This document shows positions 50,793 through 60,998 of a DNA stretch of 64,000 nucleotides, in pieces. The stretch covers positions 1 to 64,000 of the forward strand of contig NZ_PBYA01000032.1 in the NCBI RefSeq assembly GCF_002729955.1, given 5' to 3'. The translations under genes and the position numbers were made by a program. The notes below the pieces were generated by a model. That model did no database searches, had not been told where the DNA came from, and worked only from the letters and a program-made list of their open reading frames with translations. Position 1 is the first letter of the stretch. Each line of letters starts with the position of its first letter. Source of the DNA: Salinisphaera sp. (lineage in GTDB: Bacteria > Pseudomonadota > Gammaproteobacteria > Nevskiales > Salinisphaeraceae).

Positions 50793-52013
50793 TCAAGACG
50801 AATTCCTTGGCTGGCCCCTATTTTCTACAAGTTCCGGATTGTGCTGACGCAAAACAGCTAGCGTCACTTGCTCGCCGCGCTTCGAAAGCCGATCGATCCA
50901 CACATCTGACATCGCATTGAAATTCGTAGGGTAGGCGTCAACTTCTTCGCGTTTCACCAGATCGGAAGGAGCATTTTCGAGTCGTTCGTCAGCTTGGCCG
51001 AGATACGGCAGAACGATGGCGGACAGCCTGCCGGCATCGCGTAAGTCGTAGAGGCGATTTAATGCCGCATTTTGAGCACGGTCGAACGTCGTATAAAAGC
51101 TTGAGATGATTCGGCCCCAGAACGTGACAGTCGGCGCCCCAAGCCGTAATCCGTAACCTGCGCGGCAGGCGATAATTATGTCGGGCTTCGGAATTGAAAC
51201 ACTGATTGCAGGATGGCGATCTGGCCATAGCGGTGCGAGGCCCAGATTGTCGTAAATTCCGCCGTCAGTCAGAGTCACTCGTTCAGTTCGCGAGCTGCCA
51301 TCACGACTATTGAATATGTAAGCGTCATCCAACGCCGGCAGCAGAAGCGGATAGGCAGCCGATGCAACCACTGCACGCGCAATTCGGATTCGGTCAGGAT
51401 TGACTTTGCCATAACGCCAGCAACCACTCTGTTCTGGGCTGAAATAGAACGCCGTACCCGTTCGCAGTTCAGTTGCGACGGCAACGAATTTCGGCTTTCG
51501 GTCAGAAATGTCTTTTAGTTCCTGGCCATGAAAGAGAAAACGGTCGAAGGTCTCTTCTAAGATCGTTGTTCGGCTCGCTGTTCGGCGCGGAACAGACCGT
51601 GGCATACGCTGTTCCTTCGCTAAGCCGATCAATGTGAACAGCCGAAAGGAAATCCAACTTAACGGCGCCATCGAGAGCCGGAGCAGGCTTCGTACCGCGA
51701 GTTCAAGCCGGCATAGCACAGCTTTGAGACCTTCACGTGACGTCAGCGCAATGCGAATAGAAGGCTTGACGAATCCGCGACGCAGAGTTCGTCTTACCTC
51801 ATTCTCGAAACTCTCGAAGGAGCCGTCGTGTGTGACGTAGATCGCTCCGATGACAGAACCGCCCGAAACGCAAGATAAAACATCCAGGTCCGTTAGCAGA
51901 CCACACTTATTCAACGCCCGTAGGCAGCCTAGATGGAAGGCCATCGCACGCGCGCCCCCGCCGGAGAGACTCACAGCGATGATTGGTTTCGATTCGGCGT
52001 TAGACGCGGTCAA
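50793..52013 (-). CDS. patatin-like phospholipase
   Basis: SLSGGGARAMAFHLG, SCVSGGS (GxSxG-like), TDGGIYDNLG catalytic Asp. Confidence 0.9.
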   Translation of the reverse strand: MTASNAESKPIIAVSLSGGGARAMAFHLGCLRALNKCGLLTDLDVLSCVSGGSVIGAIYVTHDGSFESFENEVRRTLRRGFVKPSIRIALTSREGLKAVLCRLELAVRSLLRLSMAPLSWISFRLFTLIGLAKEQRMPRSVPRRTASRTTILEETFDRFLFHGQELKDISDRKPKFVAVATELRTGTAFYFSPEQSGCWRYGKVNPDRIRIARAVVASAAYPLLLPALDDAYIFNSRDGSSRTERVTLTDGGIYDNLGLAPLWPDRHPAISVSIPKPDIIIACRAGYGLRLGAPTVTFWGRIISSFYTTFDRAQNAALNRLYDLRDAGRLSAIVLPYLGQADERLENAPSDLVKREEVDAYPTNFNAMSDVWIDRLSKRGEQVTLAVLRQHNPELVENRGQPRNSS

Positions 52014-52216
52014 AAGAACTCCCCCCTAGAATCAGTCGTTGTTGCCAACCGTCTCTCGGATTGCTAGCCGAGCAATCTCCTATCCCAGAACATTGGTACT
52101 ACTGATACAAATCAGGCTTTTGGGTTTTGGGCAAACTATCGAGGTTCAGACCCTAAGGGATCCCAACACAATCTTGCTAAATATGAAGCAGCAAGGTTTC
52201 TTAGTTGGACTTACCC

Positions 52217-53125
52217 CTATCCGTAAACAGTCACTTGAGTGAGATCGACCATCCGCATCGTGACACGCGCAGCCATCAAGGACTCTTGCGAGACCCCACC
52301 GCCGGCCTGACCCAGCCAGTCGATATACTCGAGAAGCGCTGGACAGGTGGATTGTGCGCGAGCATGCAGCCCATGGAATTGACGCATCTGGCGCAGCATC
52401 AGATCACGAGAAGGTGTGATCTCCGATCGACCGAGGGCGGCCAGGTCGGGCAACCAGGCGTGGTCAGCCTGCATCGAAATCAGATCAGAAAGACCCGCCG
52501 GATCGAAGTCGGGGGCATGGCGCAGTTTCACCTGAAACTCTGGCCGCATACGCGTCGCCCAGACCTGCCCATAAGGAAACGCTGGCGCACTGCGCAGCAC
52601 CAGAAGCCCGCGGCCAGACCGGGCCCCACCCAATTCAGCGTCATCTAGCGTTAAGGCAAGAAAGGGCTCGTAGTTCTCGACGAGGAGCAGCCAATCAGCG
52701 TCAAGCTCGCATGGCACCTCATTTCGCAGGACATGGAAACGACCGCCACCGCGACTGACGCCCTCCCCGTTCAGACGCGCTGTGCCGTCGCCGGCCGCCG
52801 CCACGGCCACCAGGCCCGAACTACGCGCGACTGGGCTCGCGCCGATCTTCTCGCGAACCAGGTGTCTTGCCGTCTGCGTGCGGGTGCCACCCGGCACCAT
52901 CTCGATCGCCCCGGAGGCGTCATGAGTCTGCCCATCCAGCCAGCGGCGTATGATCCGAATGTCTGTGTCGTCGAAGGTCACCGCTCGACCGGCAATGCTG
53001 CCGACTTTTGCGTTAGACACCAGCGCACGCGTACCGCCGCTATAGGGCACGCGTTGAGGCACACCGGCCTCGTGATCGCCAAGGATCTGTCGGGCGGCGT
53101 CGATCGCCTGGTGCAGGCGTGTCAT
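52217..53125 (-). CDS. JetD-like (Toprim/DUF2220-like) candidate nuclease of the SMC operon
   Basis: WLLLVENYEPFLAL and DFDPAGLSDLISMQ resemble JetD E and DxDPAG motifs; overlaps the upstream kleisin-like gene. Confidence 0.55.
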   Translation of the reverse strand: MTRLHQAIDAARQILGDHEAGVPQRVPYSGGTRALVSNAKVGSIAGRAVTFDDTDIRIIRRWLDGQTHDASGAIEMVPGGTRTQTARHLVREKIGASPVARSSGLVAVAAAGDGTARLNGEGVSRGGGRFHVLRNEVPCELDADWLLLVENYEPFLALTLDDAELGGARSGRGLLVLRSAPAFPYGQVWATRMRPEFQVKLRHAPDFDPAGLSDLISMQADHAWLPDLAALGRSEITPSRDLMLRQMRQFHGLHARAQSTCPALLEYIDWLGQAGGGVSQESLMAARVTMRMVDLTQVTVYG

Positions 53126-54504
53126 GCCGTGGCCCGCGCGCGCAGGGCCTGAAGCGCCGCGGTACGCATCTGCACGACAACATCGCTCACTCGCGGGGTA
53201 TGCAGCCCCTGTGCCCCATCCTGATCGTTTGCGCGCACCAGATCCATGGTGAAGCGCTCGAAAAAATCCTGATCACTGATGACGCGATTGTTCAACGCCA
53301 TGTTCACGATCTCGTTCAGCCAGCCGCGCGCCGTGGGCAGATCAAGGCCGATCTGCTTGTCGGAGGAATCGCTGGCCACGCGCCGACGCCAGTACGTCAT
53401 CGCAGACAGCCCCTCAGCATGGCCATCCAGCGCCAGGCGCGCGACCTGCTTGATGTAATCGTCCGCCCAGGCTTTCGAATTCCATCGTTTGGCGCGAGCA
53501 GCCAGTTGTTTTCGCTTCGCGGACGCCATGTCCGCAGCGGTGTCGCGCCGGGCCCCCGAGGCCGGTCGGCTGACCCGGCGCCCGAGCGATCTGGAGGCCT
53601 TGAAGCGCTTGACCACATCGCGCGCTATCTCGGCGGTCTGCTCGCGAACCACCGGGTCATTGAGATCCGGGAAGCCGGCGATCGGGATCGCGGGAAAACG
53701 ATACGCCGGCGCCAGCTCATCCGCGGCGGCCTCGGCCAGCGGGAAGTGCAGAGGCTGGGGTTGGCGCTGGAGCCAGCGAAGAAAAATGACGCTGCGGCGA
53801 GTCAGCTCCTGGCGCTGGCGCAACTGAGAAATGTACTGGTTCAGCTCCCCGATCAGGTTCGTCATGGACACGGCGTGGCGCTGGAACCGGACATTCATCC
53901 GGTTCGACATCCGGTAAAGGAACCACACCTTGCGGTACTCCTCGCCGCCGAGACGCCCCGTGAAGTCGCGCGCGGCGTCATGCAGCTCGTGGATTCGCGC
54001 CACGTAGGACCGGAATCGCTTGATATGCGTTTCGGCACGCTCGTCGAAGCCGTATTCGACCTTGATCTCGTACTGGACACGCTCGATCTTCTCGGCAAAC
54101 CAGTGCTCAGCATCCTCGAGCGCCTCCTCGGCCAGATCCCGGTACTCGGCAGCCTCATTATCGCGCCCCGCCGCGTCGTAGTCGTACCAACGCTCCAGGC
54201 TGGCATCGACGCTGCTAAACACCTCGTCAATATTGATGGACAGCCGTTCCAGGCGTGCGCGCTGGGAGTTCAGGCGACAGAACGCCTGGGTCGCCGTGGT
54301 CAGCCGAACGATCCGCCCGCCACGCTGAACCTCGGTGCGAACGATTCGCGCGCGCTTGAGGCGCTCGATTCGCGACATCATCTCCGTTTCTGAAGAGGCG
54401 ACGAACAGCTCACGATTCTCGAAGATCCGTTCCACGAGATCCGCGTTGTCGTGGAGCAGCTTGATCTGGCGTTTCAGGCCCTTGTCAGAGTCACGAGTTT
54501 TCAT
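53122..54504 (-). CDS. JetA/MksF-like kleisin subunit
   Basis: 460-aa helical protein, N-terminal wHTH-like and coiled-coil regions, inside the SMC operon; assigned mainly from context. Confidence 0.6.
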   Translation of the reverse strand: MKTRDSDKGLKRQIKLLHDNADLVERIFENRELFVASSETEMMSRIERLKRARIVRTEVQRGGRIVRLTTATQAFCRLNSQRARLERLSINIDEVFSSVDASLERWYDYDAAGRDNEAAEYRDLAEEALEDAEHWFAEKIERVQYEIKVEYGFDERAETHIKRFRSYVARIHELHDAARDFTGRLGGEEYRKVWFLYRMSNRMNVRFQRHAVSMTNLIGELNQYISQLRQRQELTRRSVIFLRWLQRQPQPLHFPLAEAAADELAPAYRFPAIPIAGFPDLNDPVVREQTAEIARDVVKRFKASRSLGRRVSRPASGARRDTAADMASAKRKQLAARAKRWNSKAWADDYIKQVARLALDGHAEGLSAMTYWRRRVASDSSDKQIGLDLPTARGWLNEIVNMALNNRVISDQDFFERFTMDLVRANDQDGAQGLHTPRVSDVVVQMRTAALQALRARATA

Positions 54505-54510
54505 GACGGC

Positions 54511-55242
54511 TTACTCGAGCAGGCTGGCCTGGGTGGCCCCAGGCGCCCCGGCGCCGTCGGCCGCCGGGGCCTCGTCACCGAGGCTGACGCCCTCGATGCT
54601 CATCACGAAATCGCGGAATGCGTCGAACAGCGCCAATTCGCCGGCAACGATATAGTGCTGGTTGTTGCCCGAACTCTCGACGAGATAACCCTCCGCGAGC
54701 AGCTCCTCGACCGCGCGCCGAAGCACCTTCTCTGGATTCGGGTTCTGGAAATTGGCCACACGGCTGACCGTGACAATCAGCCGCTCCGTCAGCTCGGCAC
54801 TGCTCATGATGGCGTCATTCACGCGAGAGAATTCGAACCGGTCGCCGGGTGCCAGTGCCTCGCCACCCCGGTGCGCCTCGCGCAGGATGTCGAAGAACTC
54901 GGCGATGAATGGTGCTTGCTTCGTGTACTCCGCAAAGCGCGCTCTGACCGCATCAGAGGCGCGGGCGTCGAGGCGCTCATAGACTGCGTAGAACACGCCA
55001 TCTGTTTCCGCCAGCCGGCGGCCCAAGGACTGAAGTAACGCTTCGGCGGCAACGCGATCATCACTGCGCCGGTCGATAGCCTCCTCTTCCTGCTCGGAGG
55101 TCTCATCAACCCGATCCACCCGGTCGCCCTGGGCCAGCAGCCGATAGAGGCCCGGACGGGAATGGCGACAGATCGCCTGCCCCGCCAGCAGTGTTTCAAC
55201 CAGCTCTGGATATTGTCCGGACACTTCGGTTTGGGTGCTCAT
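54511..55242 (-). CDS. JetB/MksE-like KITE subunit
   Basis: 243-aa acidic protein with wHTH-like PEKVLRRAVEELLAEGYLVESSGNNQHYIV; overlaps the SMC gene. Confidence 0.6.
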   Translation of the reverse strand: MSTQTEVSGQYPELVETLLAGQAICRHSRPGLYRLLAQGDRVDRVDETSEQEEEAIDRRSDDRVAAEALLQSLGRRLAETDGVFYAVYERLDARASDAVRARFAEYTKQAPFIAEFFDILREAHRGGEALAPGDRFEFSRVNDAIMSSAELTERLIVTVSRVANFQNPNPEKVLRRAVEELLAEGYLVESSGNNQHYIVAGELALFDAFRDFVMSIEGVSLGDEAPAADGAGAPGATQASLLE

Positions 55243-58200
55243 GCCTGATCCTCCACAGCCTGGGTATGTTCGGCTAGCGCAGCCATTACCGGGTCATCCT
55301 CGGACCGCGGGGCGTCGAGCTCGACGAGCAGGGCTTGTTCAAGCCTGCTGCCTTCGCGATCGACAGACTCGATCACATAGCGGCGGCTGAATGCCGTATC
55401 CAGGGCCGCGCCGACATCGGGCGATGTGCTGACCAGAAATATCTTCAACTGCTTCAGTGCGTCGGCAAGACCGCGCGTGTTGCGCTCATCGAGCTTGAGC
55501 AGCTCATCAAGCATCCAGGGCACTGCGATGGGCAGTTCACGACGGGACCCCTCGAGGAAACCGACCAGCACCGTCGCAGTGACGATCGCACGCTGGCCTT
55601 CGGAGAAGGCGTCCTTGAACGAGGCGCCGCGCAGGCAAACGATATCGGGCTGGTCCGGCTCGACCTTGACCCGGAATTCCAGGTGCAGTGCTTCGATGAG
55701 GCTGGCGGACGTCAGTCGCGGCCGCGACCGCAGGTTCTGCAGGAAACGCTCAGCGGAGCGGGCGAGCGAGTCTTGCGGCATCAGGCGCTGATCCGCGTTG
55801 ACCTGTCGATCCTCCTGGAATTGCAGGTACGCATCGTGGACCGCCTTGGTCGCCTGAAACCCTTCAAGCTCTGTGAAATCGAACTCCGCGGAGACTCTGA
55901 TGGACTGGAAACTGTCGAGATGCGCGATCACGCGCTGGCAGTTGCGGGACAGCATCGTGCTCTGTCGCGCGACCTGCTGTCGCAGGCTTTCCATCTGATT
56001 GACGTATTGCTCGATCGCCAATCCGAAGGTGGGCTCGCGCAGAGTCGATTCGTGGTCTTCCCCCAGCGACCCGAGCGGGAAAGCGCCTGTTGCGCTCACG
56101 TCCTCTTCCGGGCGTTCGCCGAAGAACCGGGCGGCAAAGCGACTGGCCGCCACCAAGTCACCGGCGTCATTACCCGAAACCAGCCGCGCCAAGCTCGACT
56201 GCAGTGCCGCCTCGCGCACCAAACGGCTCGACGAGGCGGCAAATTCACGCGAAATATTGCGCATTGCCACCTGCGTGGCCACCAGATGCGAGCGTCCCGA
56301 TCGGCGACACTCCTCGTTGTTTTCGATCAGCGCCGGTACCGACTGTTCGACCAATGCCGACACGGTGGCCTCGTCGAACGCTTCATTCGTAGGCATCTGA
56401 GGCGCAATCGACAGATGCTGCAAAAGCATCTCGTGGAACTTGGACGCACTGACCGCGCGGTCTCGTGCTGCGCTGAGCAGCGTACCGATGTCGGACATCT
56501 CGGCTAGATGCTTACGCTTGGTGCCCGACCACGCGCGCTCAATCGCATCGACGGTTTGGCTCGCCTCAGCGAACTCGGTTTGTTTCAGGTGATACTCAGC
56601 ATCGTAACGGCGGCGGAACACCTGGTATTCATCGACCAGATCTTGCGCATCGCGTGCTGAATCGAGGTTCAGTCGTGCGATCCGAAGGTTGGACTCGGCT
56701 TTGCTGACCTGGCGAGAATCGACGCCCTTTTCTTCAAGCCGCGCCTGACGCAGGCCCTCCAGGTCATCGAGATCCTTCTGGTATTGCGCCCTGAGGCCAC
56801 GCAGATCCGACCGGCACCGGTCCTTGATTTCCGACTCCCGCGATTGGAGTTCACCGCGCTCCGCGCGCTGCCGCTCGCCCAACGCCGAGAGCGATTGATT
56901 GCCCTCGGCCCTGCCCCGATCTAACGCCTGTTCGCCATGTGCCGCCCGATCTCGGGCGGCCTCGAGCTCAGCGTCGAATGCAGCCTTGCGACGCTCTTTG
57001 GAATCGATGATCTGATCGCCGATTTCACCCAGGGCGGTCTTGAGGCTGGCATACCGACCCTCGACCCGGCGGTACGCGGCAAGCGCTTTTCGCTCCGCCG
57101 TCTCAGCAGACTTGATCCGCTGCTTGTCGTCGGCGACCGCCTTTTCGTATCGGGAAGCCTCGCTCGCCCAGTGCCCGACGGCCCGAGCCAGCTCAGCGAG
57201 ATGCACCTTATCGGCCGACTCAACATCAACAGGACTCAACCGGCTGGTGTCGATCTGCACACCGAACAGGCCATGCTCGCCCGATTCCGAAAGGCGGGGA
57301 GACAGGTTGGTCTCATAGAGCAGGCCGCGGCCATTACTCAGCGTTGCAGCGATTGTGGACTGCCAGTCCGGCACATTCTCACGGACGAAGGCGAGCAGCG
57401 TGCCGGCGCGCTCCATCGCCTTGGCGAGCTGTTCGTGTTCATCGGTGGCGACCTTGTGTTCTCGCCTGGCGTCGCTGAGTGCGCGAGCGTTGCGGTCGGC
57501 GGCCATGCGCACGTCGCTAAGATGCTTCTCGGCGTCGGCATGCGCCTGGCGGAGCGCAGCAACCTCTTTCTCTGCATCGTCACGTTCCGCTGCGAGACGA
57601 TCTCGACGCCCCAGCAAGGCCGGGTCCGCATCCACCGCGCTTATTTGGCCCTGGATTTTCGATAGCGCGCTTTGTGCATCGACATGCGCCTTACCCAGGG
57701 CCTGCTGCTGTTCGGACAGTCGGGTATTGAGCGCGCCCCGCTCCTGTTCATGACGCTCGTCAACAGCCTGACGCTGTTGTTCAGCCTCAACGAGGGCAGC
57801 CCGTTCTGTTTCACGAACACGATCCTCGGCCGACTGGAGACGCGCAGCGGCATCGTTCTTCGACTCATCGAATTCGACGTCGATATCACGCGAAGCGCGC
57901 TTGATCAGAGCGGCCTGATTCTGAGCGCTTTCGAGAGCAGCCTTGCGAACCTCCAGCTCGCCCGCCTCTTCAAGTGCCGCTGCCACCCCTCGCTTGCGGA
58001 AGTCGCTTTCCTGGGACTCAAGCGCCTCGACGGCGTTTTTGAGATCACGTGCTGATTGGCGCGCCGCGCTGATCTCATCTTCGTATGCCCTTCGGGCCTC
58101 GGCATGCGTTTGATTCAACGCGTTGCCCTGGAGCTCGAGCTGACGCTGGTGATCAGCGGCGCCCTCCTTCTCCTCGAGCGCTTTCTCCGCCCGACGTTCC

Positions 58201-59273
58201 ATGGCCTCACGCAGGTTGACCTCGGAAACCGACAGGCGTGCGAGTTCATTGCCGGCCGTGATCGCTTGTGTGGCGTGCTTACGCAGCCCCCTGGCTTCTC
58301 GCATCCCGCGATAATCATCGACCCAGGCCAGAACCTTCTCCGGATCCAGGTCCGTTCCGGACAGGGAGTCGTCATCAATATCGGACATGCGCTGCGCCTG
58401 CTTGAGTAATAGCAGCTGCAGCAAACGCTCATCGACCTTGCTGTCGAGCGTCGCGGTCAACAGGTGGTGAACGTCGGTCATTGAGCGACCCGAGGACCCA
58501 CCATCTAGACCGACCAGGATGTTGAACCGAGCCAGCTCAGGCGAAGAGCCGCGCCGTCGCGCACCACCCCACACAATATCGACGTAGGCGCGAATGGTGC
58601 GGGCATCATGAACCTCATGGCCTGCCGCTCGGGCCCGCCGCACCAGGTCGTCCTTGTTCAGAAAATGGTTGTCCGAATCCAGGAATAGTTCTGGCGCAAA
58701 CGCGCCGCTGATCAAGATTGGACGCAAGGTGTCGCGTCGACCATCGGTGATGAACACCGCCATATTCAGCCCTTGGGCTGTGGCGTACTCGAACACCAGA
58801 TAGCTGCCATCGCCGGGCAGATAGAACCCCGAAAAGGATGTGTGATGCGAGCCGCTGTTGTTCCGCACCAGATGCCCAGGCTCGGCGCCGAAGAAAAGCG
58901 GGAGGATGCGGATCAACGATGTCTTTCCGGATGCATTTCGCCCGGTGACGCTGACATGGCCGTCGATCTTGAGCTCAGCACGGCAACGACGAATGTAGGA
59001 GTCGAGCAGGATGAGCCGCCGGAGCCCGAGGTGGTTGTTTTGTTGCGCCCCCGGTACCGAGACGCTCGCCTGCGAGTCGTCGGCAGCGCCCTGGCCTGAG
59101 CTCCCGAACCCGAAATCAACCGGCAGCGAATATGCGTCTCCGACAACACGCCCCCGAGACGAATCGAGGTCAGCATCTTCGGTAGCGGATGCTGGGGCCG
59201 ATGTGTTCTCGGCTTCGGACCCTCCGCGCCCGTGATCGTCGTCGCTCAAGGCGTTATTCTTCTGGTCTGACAT
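55239..59273 (-). CDS. SMC-like ATPase (JetC/MksB-like), 1344 aa
   Basis: Walker A GRNASGKTSLIRIL; long coiled coil; signature-like FSEGQRAIVTATVL; Walker B-like PWMLDELLKLDE. Confidence 0.85.
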   Translation of the reverse strand: MSDQKNNALSDDDHGRGGSEAENTSAPASATEDADLDSSRGRVVGDAYSLPVDFGFGSSGQGAADDSQASVSVPGAQQNNHLGLRRLILLDSYIRRCRAELKIDGHVSVTGRNASGKTSLIRILPLFFGAEPGHLVRNNSGSHHTSFSGFYLPGDGSYLVFEYATAQGLNMAVFITDGRRDTLRPILISGAFAPELFLDSDNHFLNKDDLVRRARAAGHEVHDARTIRAYVDIVWGGARRRGSSPELARFNILVGLDGGSSGRSMTDVHHLLTATLDSKVDERLLQLLLLKQAQRMSDIDDDSLSGTDLDPEKVLAWVDDYRGMREARGLRKHATQAITAGNELARLSVSEVNLREAMERRAEKALEEKEGAADHQRQLELQGNALNQTHAEARRAYEDEISAARQSARDLKNAVEALESQESDFRKRGVAAALEEAGELEVRKAALESAQNQAALIKRASRDIDVEFDESKNDAAARLQSAEDRVRETERAALVEAEQQRQAVDERHEQERGALNTRLSEQQQALGKAHVDAQSALSKIQGQISAVDADPALLGRRDRLAAERDDAEKEVAALRQAHADAEKHLSDVRMAADRNARALSDARREHKVATDEHEQLAKAMERAGTLLAFVRENVPDWQSTIAATLSNGRGLLYETNLSPRLSESGEHGLFGVQIDTSRLSPVDVESADKVHLAELARAVGHWASEASRYEKAVADDKQRIKSAETAERKALAAYRRVEGRYASLKTALGEIGDQIIDSKERRKAAFDAELEAARDRAAHGEQALDRGRAEGNQSLSALGERQRAERGELQSRESEIKDRCRSDLRGLRAQYQKDLDDLEGLRQARLEEKGVDSRQVSKAESNLRIARLNLDSARDAQDLVDEYQVFRRRYDAEYHLKQTEFAEASQTVDAIERAWSGTKRKHLAEMSDIGTLLSAARDRAVSASKFHEMLLQHLSIAPQMPTNEAFDEATVSALVEQSVPALIENNEECRRSGRSHLVATQVAMRNISREFAASSSRLVREAALQSSLARLVSGNDAGDLVAASRFAARFFGERPEEDVSATGAFPLGSLGEDHESTLREPTFGLAIEQYVNQMESLRQQVARQSTMLSRNCQRVIAHLDSFQSIRVSAEFDFTELEGFQATKAVHDAYLQFQEDRQVNADQRLMPQDSLARSAERFLQNLRSRPRLTSASLIEALHLEFRVKVEPDQPDIVCLRGASFKDAFSEGQRAIVTATVLVGFLEGSRRELPIAVPWMLDELLKLDERNTRGLADALKQLKIFLVSTSPDVGAALDTAFSRRYVIESVDREGSRLEQALLVELDAPRSEDDPVMAALAEHTQAVEDQA

Positions 59274-59354
59274 TGGCCGTCTCGGCAGCGAGCAATCCAG
59301 AGTATGGTCGCATGGTCAGTGTCCCGAGTAATCGTTGTACCGACATTGATCGTT

Positions 59355-59836
59355 TCACCCTCCACACCTATTACGGCATCGTGGTGAACTTCGACCTATG
59401 AGAAAATTCTGAATAGATAAACACATCCCCGTCCCGATCCGAGGAGAGTCCATCACTATCGAACGTCCGAGTGCGGCGATACGAACTAGGGTGTGATACG
59501 GGGATTCCAGGCTCGACCACAGTGTCGCGCCCAGAAACAGAAGGTCCTTGGCGGTGATCTCATCGTTTTCGAGGAGCAACACGTTCGGATACGAGGCGGC
59601 GGTTTCACGTGCAGCGTATACCAGCGTGGCGTAGTCTTACCCGTAGAACTCGTGGTTGCCGAGTACATAAAGCACGGGCGCTCGAAGGTATGCGCCGCCC
59701 AGTCGATACCCCGCGTTTCCACATGAATGTCGTCCGCCACTACGGCCACATCACAGTCGACATCGTCACGGATACCGACGCGCTCGGGCATGTCATAGAA
59801 CTCCGAATGCAGACCGGAGCGCACGCGTAGCCTCAT
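59355..59836 (-). pseudogene. calcineurin-like metallophosphoesterase, frameshift plus nonsense
   Basis: MRLRVRSGLHSEFYDMPERVGIRDDVDCDVAVVADDIHVETRGIDWAAHTFERP|VLYVLGNHEFYG*DYATLVYAARETAASYPNVLLLENDEITAKDLLFLGATLWSS. Confidence 0.75.
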
Positions 59837-60621
59837 CGCTGGCGCCAGTCAGTCGTCACTGTGAGGCAGTCCTCGGCGATCGACCAGACCTGACCCTCGC
59901 TGGCCAGTTCTGCGATAGATAGCGTGCCGTCCTTGGCTGCACCGGTATCGAGCCAGCGGGTGTTGGCGGCTCGCGTCGGGCGAGGAAGCGGCGTGTGGCC
60001 AAACCAGACGATATCGATATTGGCGACACCGACTACGTCCGATGTGGCGTTGCCGATCGCCATCAGCCGGGCATAGCGTTCGCGCGACCACAGCACGTGT
60101 TCGAGTGATTGCACGAAATCAGGGTCCGGGTCTGTCGGCTGGATGCGGTCACGTGTTACGCCCCAGTCGTCGGCGATGACATCGCCGTGGATCAAACCGT
60201 GCGTTATACCCTCGGCATCTTCCACTTCCAGCATGATCGGCAGCCGCGAAATGTCGAAATATGCCGCCTCCTGGTCCGGAATCGGCATCTGGAAGAACCA
60301 GCTGCCCGCATTGGAGAGCCATTGCTGAGCCGCGGCCATATCCACCGGCGCCTGTTCCACCGTATGCGCGCCCCGCAGCAGCATCCATTCGTGGTTGCCA
60401 CGGATGGCGTGGAACCAGGGCTGAAGGAGGAATTCGGAAACCCTTTCGCTTTCAGGCCCATGGTCGATGAGGTCGCCGAGCGAGAACAGGCGGTCGGTCT
60501 GTTCATCGAATTCGATGTGAGTCAGCAATGCTTCGAGCAGGTAGAAGCAGCCGTGTATGTCGCCAACGATGAAGTCGCGGCCGGTAGCGTTCGGCCCGAG
60601 CGATGTGATCAGAGCTCTCAT
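59833..60621 (-). CDS. serine/threonine-type metallophosphoesterase
   Basis: FIVGDIHGCFYLLEALL, FSLGDLIDHGPES, AIRGNHEWMLL, WFGHTPLPRPT. Confidence 0.9.
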   Translation of the reverse strand: MRALITSLGPNATGRDFIVGDIHGCFYLLEALLTHIEFDEQTDRLFSLGDLIDHGPESERVSEFLLQPWFHAIRGNHEWMLLRGAHTVEQAPVDMAAAQQWLSNAGSWFFQMPIPDQEAAYFDISRLPIMLEVEDAEGITHGLIHGDVIADDWGVTRDRIQPTDPDPDFVQSLEHVLWSRERYARLMAIGNATSDVVGVANIDIVWFGHTPLPRPTRAANTRWLDTGAAKDGTLSIAELASEGQVWSIAEDCLTVTTDWRQR

Positions 60622-60998
60622 TATTTACGATGCCTTGCTTAGCCGCGGGTACGGGATAATTGTCGATGATGGACCATGATATGGGTCAAGAAACGACCCA
60701 CCCTTGACGAAGGCGCGTTTAACTGACGGCTATGCTTGTCTTGTAATGAACAAGGTAACTTCGATCTCCCCGCTCGGCCGATAAGGGGCTGATACGATCA
60801 AACCGGAAAGGGAAAACTGGCAAGGCAGATACGTGTGCCGTCTTCCCTGACTTGTCACTTATGGCTCGCGTATAGCAGTTCCGAGTGCGAAATCCGAAAG
60901 CCTTATTCGTCGGACCTCAGCGACTGCGACGCCTCGGGTCAGTTTTCGAGGCGCTCTGCCCAACCTCTGCCACACTTTGGAGCGTTGAGCTCGTTCGG

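Noticed and set aside
53119-54393. Long + strand ORF of 424 aa
   Set aside because: Antisense shadow of the kleisin-like gene; no recognisable motif, high-GC frame artefact.
55335-56507. + strand ORF of 390 aa
   Set aside because: Antisense to the SMC ATPase gene.
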